Assembly (NCBI GenBank): GCA_021287075.1
Contig: JAJTBD010000002.1
Coordinates: 62,001-126,000 of the forward strand
DNA length: 64,000 bases
Origin: Micrococcales bacterium
GTDB taxonomy: Bacteria > Actinomycetota > Actinomycetes > Actinomycetales > Dermatophilaceae
Direction of reading: 5' to 3'
Below, one piece after another: positions 56,728 through 64,000 of this stretch. Position numbers and translations under genes: made by a program. How positions within the stretch are numbered: position 1 is the stretch's first letter; each line of letters starts with the position of its first letter. A model generated the notes under the pieces. The model saw only the letters and a list, made by a program, of their open reading frames with translations. It was not told the DNA's origin and did not search any database.

Positions 56728-58318
56728 GTTCTGTTGTGTCCCAGGCATTCTCGGGAACGCTGTCGTTGGCCCGGGTGCACGTCCAGGGCCGGTGGAAAGG
56801 CCTGCTCGCGTGGCTGGTCGTGCTGGCCGGCCTCGTGGTGTCGATCGCCTCCAGCATCAAGGAGCTCTATGCCACGCCGGAGGCACGGCTGCTGTATGAG
56901 CAGTCGATGGGCGTCTCACCGGCCGTGGCCGCCTTCAACGGGCGCGGCTATGACCTGTCGACCCTTGGCGGCATCACCGCCTACGAGGTTGGCTTCATGG
57001 GGCAGTTGCTGCTGCCGATCGTGCTGGCCCATCTGGCGATCCAGTTCACGCGCCGTGAGGAGGACTCGGGCAGAACGGAACTGGTCAGGGCTGGCCGTGT
57101 CGGAGTCCTTGCGCCACTGAGTGCGGCAGGTCTCGTGCTCCTCCTGGCGGTCACGCTCTTCGTCGCACTCGGGGCGTCGGGGCTGGTCGCGTTGGGGCTC
57201 CCGGTCACGGGGTCTCTGGCCTATCTCGCCGGCCTGGGCGCGTTCGGCCTCGGCTACGGGGCGCTGGCCCTCCTGGTGGCCGAGATCAGCGGCGAGGCGC
57301 GCACGGCATACGGGCTCTCCTTGGCGCTTGTGGTCGGGACCTTCCTGGTGCGGGCGCTGGTCGACGGCCGGGGCTGGGATTCCGTCTGGCTGACGCCGAT
57401 GGGGTGGGTCGCCGAGGTGCGGCCCTGGGGCGGGGTGCGCTGGTGGCCCTACGCGGCATACGCACTGCTTGTCGTCGTGGCACTGGCCCTCGCGATGGGC
57501 GTCGCCCGCCGCCGCGATCTCGGTGCCGGGCTGGTGGGCGGGAGGCCCGGGGCCGCGACCGCGACGGACGGGCTCGGGACGCCGTTGGGCCTGGCGTGGC
57601 GGTTCACTCGCGGGGCGTTTGCGGGGTGGCTGCTCGGGGTCGTGGTCTGGGGCGGCAGCATCGGGTCGCTCTCCAGTGAGATGGCCGACCTGATCGCCCA
57701 GAACCCCTCGATCACGTCCGCGCTCGGAGTGGCGCGCCCGGAGTATGTCTTCACGGTTCTGGCGGTGCTGTTGACCGGCCTCGGCGCCGCCGCGCTTGCG
57801 GTCCAAGGGGTTTCGCGTCTCGCCGCGGAGGAGATGGCCGGGCGGGTCGGGCTGGTCCTCTCGGCCAGGACCTCGCGCCACGTGCTGTGGGCTGTCTGGG
57901 TCGCGGTGCTCGCCCTCGAGGCCGTGGTCATGCTGCTGGTCGGGTCCGCCACGATCGGGGCCAGTGCGACCTGGGCCATGGACGATGCGGGCAGCCTCGG
58001 CCCCAGTGTGCGGGCCGGGCTGGCGCTCGTGCCGGCGGTGCTGTTCGTGCTCGGAGTGGCCGCGTGCTGCACGCGCTGCGTCCGCGCCTCGTCCCGTCGG
58101 CCTGGCTGCTCGTGGGCTGGGCCGCGGTCGTGGGCGTGCTGGGTGAGACGCTCGGGCTGAGGGAATGGGCCCGGGATCTCTCGCCGCTGCACGCGGTGGG
58201 GCAGGTGCCGATCGAGGAACCCAGTGCGGCGGCGATGCTCGCCCTCGCGCTCGCGACGGTCGCCATGCTGTCGGCCGGGGCGCTCGCCTTCCGGCGTCGC
58301 GACCTCGTCGCCGGGTGA
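56724..58318 (+). pseudogene. ABC-2 exporter permease, frameshifted near 58064
   Basis: Large permease of the polyketide/tetronasin-type exporters, about 12 membrane segments expected. The frame from 56724 runs to about 58063 (LVPAVLFVLGVAA), then becomes non-protein and stops at 58160. Adding one G near CGCGTGCTG restores VLHALRPRLVPSAWLLVGWAAVVGVLGETLGL and a proper end at 58318 (RRRDLVAG). It overlaps the ATPase by four bases. With the ATPase inversion, the cassette looks inactive, or both changes are sequence errors. Confidence 0.8.
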
Positions 58319-58529
58319 GCGGCCAGCGCGAATCCCGTTGTGCCACAAGGGAAGTTACATCTGTGTAGTTCTGGGGCTCGTGTTGACCAGTGTGACGAGA
58401 GTGTCCTACGGTCGAGCGGTGACACCAGCTCGTCGGGGCCACAGGAGCGCCCCCGAGCACATGTGAATACGCAGCATCTGGGCGCGTCCGCAGCGCGGAG
58501 CCTCGTCGACGGACGCCTTGCCGGAAGAT

Positions 58530-59402
<873 letters not shown>

Positions 59403-59478
59403 TCACGCTCCGCGCCCGGGTGGTCTCGTCGCCGCCGGGCGCGGCGCATGCCGATCGGGGAAGGTCGACATGCAGCGC

Positions 59479-59510
59479 AGGCCCCCGTCGCGTCCTCGCG
59501 GCGGGGGCCT
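59479..59510. terminator. Hairpin terminator after second Rpf gene
   Basis: AGGCCCCCGTCGCG and CGCGGCGGGGGCCT form a 14-bp stem with one G-T pair around TCCT, about 75 bp past the stop. Confidence 0.75.
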
Positions 59511-59566
59511 CGCGTTGCTCTCCACCTCTGGTGCCGGGCGCGGTATTCGTCCGGCAGGATGAGGTC

Positions 59567-60130
59567 ATGTCGCTCAGCGCCCCCACCCTCACCACGGAGC
59601 GGCTGACGCTGCGGCCAGTCCGCGAGCAGGACCGAGACGCCATCGTCGCCATCCAGAGCGACGCGGCGGCCCTGGAGTTCTGGGACGAGCCGGCCTGGGT
59701 GGACCCCGCGCGGTTCGAGCGTTTCCTCGCCCGGAGCCGGGAGATGGCCGAGCGCGATGAGGGGGTGCGGCTCGCCGTCGTCGACAACGACAGCGCGGAG
59801 GTCGTCGGCTGGTGCGCCCTCAACGACTGGAACCTGACCTTCCGCAGTGTGCGGCTGGGCTACTCGATGGCTCGACGCGTCTGGGGGCAGGGGCGTGGCA
59901 CGGAGGCCGCGCAGGCCCTGGTCGGGTGGGCGTTCACGGATCTGGGCGTCAACCGGGTGCAGGCAGAGGCGGACACCCGCAACATTGCGAGCGGGCGCAT
60001 CCTCGAGAAGCTCGGCTTCACCCTCGAAGGGACGCTGCGCGAGGACTGTGTCGTCAACGGTGTCGTCTCCGACTCCTGGGTCTTTGGCCTGCTCCGGCGG
60101 GAATGGGACTACAGGCCGTCACCCCGCTGA
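59567..60130 (+). CDS. RimJ/RimL-type GNAT acetyltransferase
   Basis: 187 residues. Typical start TLTTERLTLRPVREQDRDAI, then RLGYSMARRVWGQGRGTEAAQALVGWAFTDLGVNRVQAEADTRNIASGRILEKLGFTLEGTLRE, the acetyl-CoA motif and the family C-terminal GFxxEGxLRE. Possible acceptors are protein N-termini or small amines; not determined. ATG at 59567 after GGATGAGG. Confidence 0.87.
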   Translation: MSLSAPTLTTERLTLRPVREQDRDAIVAIQSDAAALEFWDEPAWVDPARFERFLARSREMAERDEGVRLAVVDNDSAEVVGWCALNDWNLTFRSVRLGYSMARRVWGQGRGTEAAQALVGWAFTDLGVNRVQAEADTRNIASGRILEKLGFTLEGTLREDCVVNGVVSDSWVFGLLRREWDYRPSPR

Positions 60131-60488
60131 CCCAGGAGCTCTTTCCCGGACGTCACGGCCCGCACACCGACGACCACGGTCCAGTCCCGCCAGCCTCCTC
60201 ACCCCCCGCCTGAGCGCGGCTGTCGCCCGGGGCTTTCAACCGTGGTCGTCATTGTGCGGGGTATGCCGCGTTCGCGAGTCCTGCTGGCACGGCGCGCTGG
60301 TCTGTCGACCCCGTGCTGGTCTCCGGGTGTCAGGCCGGCCGGGACAGTTCGTGCTCCAGGAGTGGCGGTCGGGCCGGGCACCGGGCTCGCGACAGGCCAA
60401 GAGTGGCTGCTATTCGCGGCGAATTCCCACCACAAGTGGCCTCTCGCCTCCGGGCTGGCCGAGTGGGGGCGCGATCAGTCGCATTGAG
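60131..60488. other. 358-bp intergenic region before tRNA-Thr
   Basis: No convincing gene on either strand; codon structure is poor in all frames. It contains one GGGGTATGCCGCG motif (about 60258-60270) and short AT-richer patches around 60410-60440. Confidence 0.5.
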
Positions 60489-60561
60489 AGCTGGAGAAGG
60501 GACTCGAACCCTCAACCACCTGTTTACAAGACAGGTGCGCTACCGATTGCGCCACTCCAGC
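60489..60561 (-). tRNA. tRNA-Thr (anticodon TGT)
   Basis: 73-nt cloverleaf on the minus strand. Acceptor GCTGGAG pairs with CTCCAGC, anticodon stem CCTGT/ACAGG around CTTGTAA gives anticodon TGT (reads ACA), and GGTTCGAGTCC is the T loop region. CCA is not encoded. I folded it by eye. Confidence 0.93.
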
Positions 60562-60658
60562 ATGTCCGCGCGGGACCCGCACGATGCTACCGGGCGGCCG
60601 GGGCCGGGCCACATCGCCGACGAGGGGACGCGCGGCATACGCCGCCCTGGAGGTGGGG

Positions 60659-61132
60659 TCAGGAGGAGCGGCGGCGACGGCGGGTGCGGCGGGGCCGGTC
60701 GTCATCGTCGTTGAGATAGCCGTCGATGCTGTAGCGGCCGGCGCTGGCCAGGGCGAGGAAGATGCACGCGGTGCCGAGGGCGCCGACCAGCTCCCAGCCG
60801 CCGTTCTCGATGAGCAGGCCGTTGCCGCGGTGGACGAAGAAGAACGCGCCGAACATCAGGGCGGCCAGGGCGACGCAGGCGATCCACGTGAAGGCGCCGA
60901 CGACGAGCAGGATGCCGCCGATGAGCTCGATCGCCGCCGCGACGAACGCGGCCACCGCAGGGGCGGGGACGCCGGCCTGCTCGAACTGCACCGCGGTCGC
61001 GTCGAGCCCCGTGTGGGTGAACTTGTCCCAGCCGTGCCCGATGAAGACCAGCCCCAGGATCACCCGGCTGACCAGCAGGAGTATGCCGCGCGTCGGGTTC
61101 TGGGCGAACGGCGTCTGGGTGGGGGAGAACAT
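60659..61132 (-). CDS. DoxX-family membrane protein
   Basis: 157 residues, four membrane segments: RGILLLVSRVILGLVFIGHGWDKFTHTG (family start), then PAPAVAAFVAAAIELIGGILLVVG and further segments. The tail is Asp then Arg/Ser rich (DDDDRPRRTRRRRRSS). ATG at 61132. Function unknown; some DoxX proteins act in thiol or oxidative stress complexes. Confidence 0.87.
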   Translation of the reverse strand: MFSPTQTPFAQNPTRGILLLVSRVILGLVFIGHGWDKFTHTGLDATAVQFEQAGVPAPAVAAFVAAAIELIGGILLVVGAFTWIACVALAALMFGAFFFVHRGNGLLIENGGWELVGALGTACIFLALASAGRYSIDGYLNDDDDRPRRTRRRRRSS

Positions 61133-61351
61133 GGCAGATCCTTGCGTCGGGGCGGCGGCAGGGGTGCGCCGGGGAGCCGGGCGACGCTAACACCGGCGGC
61201 CGCCCGGGCGAGGGAGGCGCGGCGGGGAGGACGCCCACGGCGGGGCGGCGACGCGGCATACGCCCTGCTGACGGTGACCACAGGATGAGCCGGGGGCTGG
61301 ACCGTAGCGGGAAACGCTGACACGCTTGCGGCTCCCCGACCGGAGGTAGCC

Positions 61352-62893
61352 ATGACCAGCGACAACAGGCGCGACGACGAGCTGACCCGTGCGCCGATCG
61401 AGGCCCACGACCGCACCTGGCTGCACATGGACCGGCCCAACAACCTGATGTACATCCACTCGCTCATGTGGTTCCGCGACGTGCCGGACTGGGACGGCAT
61501 CCGCGACGTCTACGAGCACCGGATGGCCGCGCGCTTCCCTGTCTTCCGGCGCCGCCCGGTCAAGGTTGGCGGCGGCTGGCACTGGGAGGACGACCCGGAG
61601 TTCAGCATCACCCGGCATGTCACCCACACGGTGCTCGACGGGGACATGGCGCAGCTGCGCGCCCACGTGTCCCGGCAGATGAGCGTCCAGCTGCCCTCGG
61701 ACCGGCCGCTGTGGTCGGTCGAGTTCATCGAGGGGGTCGATGGGGTCGAGGGCGGCCGGGGGTCGTTCGCCTTCGCCCGCTTCCACCACGGCATCGCCGA
61801 CGGCATCCGCATGACCCAGGTGCTGCTCGGCATGTGTGACGCGGTCAGCGGACCGCCGCCCGCCCGGGTGGGCGCGCACGACCACCCCCACGACGCCTTC
61901 GCCGTGGCGACCTTCGTCGGCAAGCACGCCCTGCACGACGGGCTCGACCTGGCCAGCGGCAGCACCCGTGCCGTGCTGCACGCGCCGGAGACGGCCGGCC
62001 ACATCCTCGGCGGCACCTGGAGCCGCATCAGGCGCGGCAAGCCCAAGCTCAAGGGCCTGCCTATCCGCACGGTGGAGGCCATCGCGAGCCTCAGCTCAGA
62101 GGACAACACGGTCGTCAACACCTGGCGCTCGACCGCCCGGCTGCTCGTCGCGCCGCGCGCCAACGACTTCCCCTGGAGCGGCACCCCGGGGGAGGCCAAG
62201 GCCGCCGCGTGGATCGAGGGCATCGACCTGGCCCGGCTGCGCACGATCGCCCGCCGTCAGCACGGCACCGTCAACGACGTCCTCTTCGGTGCGGTCTCGC
62301 TTGCGCTGACCGACTACCTGCGGGCCTCCTTCGGCGAGATGCCGGGGGAGGACGTCAACTGGCTCGTGCCGGTCGCGCTGCGGCCCCTCGACGAGGACCT
62401 GCCCGAGGACCTGGGCAACTACTTCTCCGTCGTGATGATGCGCATGCCGATCGGCATCGACGACCCCCTCCAGGCTGTCGCTCAGTGCCGCGAGATGATG
62501 CAGCGCATCAAGCACTCTGCGGAGCCGCAGATCACATTCGGGCTCCAGCGGGTCGTCGCGACGACGCCCAAGTCCTTCAGCCGGGCGATGACCAACTACT
62601 TCGCCAACAAGGCGATCGGCCAGCTGACGAGCGTTCCAGGGCCCACCACCGAGGTCTCGCTCGGCGGCAACCCCGTCGCCGGCATGCTCGGCTGGGTCCC
62701 GATGAGCGGCGACCAGAGCCTCGGCATCTGCATCTACAGCTACAACGGCAGGGTCGCCATCGGCCTCGCCTGCGACGCCCGGCTCGTGCCCGACCCCGAG
62801 ACGCTCGCCGACATGGTCACCGCCGCGGTCGACCGGATCGACGCCGCGTCCCAGGCCGCCGTCGATGCCGCCGAGGGGGCCGGCCGACCGTAG
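61352..62893 (+). CDS. WS/DGAT-type wax ester synthase/diacylglycerol acyltransferase
   Basis: 513 residues. Catalytic HHxxxDG motif as FARFHHGIADGIRM (about residues 142-155), N-terminal MYIHSLMWF, and the C-terminal WS/DGAT block with TVNDVLFGAVSLALTDYL, TSVPGPTTEVSLGG and YSYNGRVAIGL. Makes triacylglycerol or wax esters from acyl-CoA. ATG after GGAGG. No lipid genes adjacent. Confidence 0.9.
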   Translation: MTSDNRRDDELTRAPIEAHDRTWLHMDRPNNLMYIHSLMWFRDVPDWDGIRDVYEHRMAARFPVFRRRPVKVGGGWHWEDDPEFSITRHVTHTVLDGDMAQLRAHVSRQMSVQLPSDRPLWSVEFIEGVDGVEGGRGSFAFARFHHGIADGIRMTQVLLGMCDAVSGPPPARVGAHDHPHDAFAVATFVGKHALHDGLDLASGSTRAVLHAPETAGHILGGTWSRIRRGKPKLKGLPIRTVEAIASLSSEDNTVVNTWRSTARLLVAPRANDFPWSGTPGEAKAAAWIEGIDLARLRTIARRQHGTVNDVLFGAVSLALTDYLRASFGEMPGEDVNWLVPVALRPLDEDLPEDLGNYFSVVMMRMPIGIDDPLQAVAQCREMMQRIKHSAEPQITFGLQRVVATTPKSFSRAMTNYFANKAIGQLTSVPGPTTEVSLGGNPVAGMLGWVPMSGDQSLGICIYSYNGRVAIGLACDARLVPDPETLADMVTAAVDRIDAASQAAVDAAEGAGRP

Positions 62894-62917
62894 CCTCCCG
62901 GCCGCTATGGTCGGGCC

Positions 62918-64000
62918 ATGGCCATCACCGCATCCGGGCAGCGCGTGCCCGAGCATGTCGTCATCGTCGGCGCCGGCATGGTCGGCCTCGCCACCGCCTT
63001 CTTCCTCCAGGAGCGGGGCGTGCAGGTCACCGTGCTCGACAAGGAGGGTGTCGCTGCCGGCGCGTCCTGGGGCAATGCCGGCTGGCTGACCCCTGGCCTG
63101 GCCGCCCCGCTGCCGGAGCCGGCCGTCCTCGCCTATGGCATCAGGGCCGTCGTCAGCCCCGCCTCGCCGGTCTATGTGCCGCCTGCCGCGGACGTCGCGC
63201 TGGCCCGCTTCGTCACCGGCTTCCTGCGCCACTCGACAGCGGGCGCTTGGGAGCGCGGGCTGGCCAAGCTGGTCCCGCTCAACAACATCGCGCTCGAGTC
63301 CTTCGACGCGCTGCACGCCGGCGGGGTCAATGCGGAGACGCGTGAGGCGCCGTTCGTCGCCGCCTTCAGCATGCCGGGCGCCGAGGAGCTGCTCGTCCAC
63401 GAGGTCGAGACGATGAGCCGGCTCGGGCTCGACGTCGAGTGCGAGGTGGTCTCAGGCGAGGAGGCGCGCCGCCGTGAGCCGATGCTCTCCGAGCACGTCC
63501 ACACCGGCGTCCTGCTCAACCGCCAGCGCTATATCGACCCCGGCGCCTATGTGCACTCCCTCGCCGACGCGGTCGTCGCCCGCGGTGCCACGCTCGACAC
63601 CTCGGCCGAGGTCGTCGACGTGCGCGAGACCGACTCTCGCGCAGAGGTTCTCACCGCAGACGGCCGCATCATCGGGGCCGACGCGCTCGTCCTCGCGACC
63701 GGCGCATGGCTGGGCCGGCTGCTGCGCCGGGTCGGCTCGCGCAAGATCGTCCAGGCCGGCCGCGGCTACTCCTTCACCGTCGACGCCGAGGCCGTCCCCG
63801 ACGGCCCCGTCTATCTCCCCGAGGCCCGCGTCGCCATCACGCCGATCCAGGGCGCCGTGCGCATCGCCGGCATGATGGAGTTCCGCCGGCCCGACGCGCC
63901 GCTCGACCCGCGCCGCGTCGATGCCATCGCCGCGGCCGCCAAGCCCTTTGTCCGCGGCGTCGACGTCGAGGCCCGCCGCGACGAGTGGGTCGGCTCCCGC
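62918..64000 (+). CDS. DadA-type FAD-dependent amino acid oxidoreductase (3' truncated)
   Basis: At least 361 residues to the window end. FAD Rossmann motif VVIVGAGMVGLATAFFLQERG (about 14-34), then LDKEGVAAGASWGNAGWLTPGL, the DadA-type ASxxNAG segment, and ALVLATGAWLGRLLRR. Likely oxidises a D-amino acid or similar amine, passing electrons to the membrane chain. Start ATG 62918, 24 bp after the WS/DGAT stop. Confidence 0.85.
   Translation, partial: MAITASGQRVPEHVVIVGAGMVGLATAFFLQERGVQVTVLDKEGVAAGASWGNAGWLTPGLAAPLPEPAVLAYGIRAVVSPASPVYVPPAADVALARFVTGFLRHSTAGAWERGLAKLVPLNNIALESFDALHAGGVNAETREAPFVAAFSMPGAEELLVHEVETMSRLGLDVECEVVSGEEARRREPMLSEHVHTGVLLNRQRYIDPGAYVHSLADAVVARGATLDTSAEVVDVRETDSRAEVLTADGRIIGADALVLATGAWLGRLLRRVGSRKIVQAGRGYSFTVDAEAVPDGPVYLPEARVAITPIQGAVRIAGMMEFRRPDAPLDPRRVDAIAAAAKPFVRGVDVEARRDEWVGSR

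Noticed and set aside
55840..56748. A real minus-strand gene opposite the ABC ATPase
   Set aside because: Only the 56020-56229 part looks like protein, and it belongs to the ATPase itself after inversion; the flanks are antisense noise.
59847..60719. Long plus-strand frame over the GNAT 3' end, the gap and the tRNA
   Set aside because: It crosses the GNAT gene in another frame and the tRNA-Thr gene.

Overview
The window is a chromosomal core segment of a very GC-rich actinobacterium. Mycothiol genes (mshA, mshD, a mycothiol-dependent formaldehyde dehydrogenase), GlnR, CarD, SenX3-RegX3, HBHA-like and Rpf proteins place it in Actinobacteria. Gene content and style suggest Micrococcales, possibly the Intrasporangiaceae/Dermacoccaceae area; that placement is inference. 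I see no IS element, prophage, plasmid origin or CRISPR array.

Layout. 1-6.2 kb: complete histidine utilisation locus (hutG-hutH leftward, an IclR-type regulator and hutU-hutI rightward) with two copies of one 16-bp palindromic operator. 6.3-10.1 kb: YihY-type membrane protein, SMP-30-type lactonase and small unknown genes among short tandem repeats. 10.1-14.4 kb: pstSCAB behind a PHO box. 14.4-20.9 kb: mutT1, ppk, mshD, glnR, a MoaD-like protein and a membrane protein. 20.9-26.9 kb: nitrobindin-like protein, Fur-family regulator, ygfZ, XRE regulator plus HBHA-like protein, asparaginase, dtd, DUF2516, cupin. 26.9-31.6 kb: methyltransferase, mshA, YbjN-like protein, gpmA. 31.6-36.6 kb: a sigma-like/membrane fusion protein, then phoU divergent from senX3-regX3. 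36.6-44.7 kb: lipoprotein, carD-ispD-ispF, two paralogous small membrane proteins (one frameshifted), formaldehyde dehydrogenase plus MBL hydrolase, cysS-rlmB. 44.8-50.1 kb: CD225-like and DUF2752 proteins, RDD protein, DUF4032 protein, MsmX/UgpC-type ATPase, CBS protein. 50.2-53.8 kb: Ser/Thr kinase overlapping a ThrE-type exporter. 54-59.5 kb: two paralogous Rpf-like proteins, each behind a c-di-AMP (ydaO-type) riboswitch, flanking a TetR/ABC cassette whose ATPase carries an internal inverted segment and whose permease is frameshifted. 59.5-64 kb: GNAT, tRNA-Thr, DoxX, WS/DGAT and a truncated FAD oxidoreductase.

Functional links. The Pho system is represented from sensor (SenX3-RegX3, PhoU) to transporter (PstSCAB), with GTTCACC-type PHO boxes before pstS and between phoU and senX3. 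Polyphosphate kinase and MutT1 lie next to pst. Nitrogen metabolism is represented by Hut, GlnR and asparaginase. Mycothiol is served by MshA, MshD and the formaldehyde dehydrogenase.

The most unusual signal is not a gene. A short motif (core GTATGCCG, extended GGTATGCCGCG) occurs about once per kilobase on both strands. It lies inside genes in several reading frames, and as facing pairs that form hairpins between genes. This resembles the architecture of DNA-uptake sequences or HIP1-type iterated motifs. A second signal is a roughly 205-bp inverted block inside the ABC ATPase gene: reading it on the opposite strand restores the missing part of the protein.
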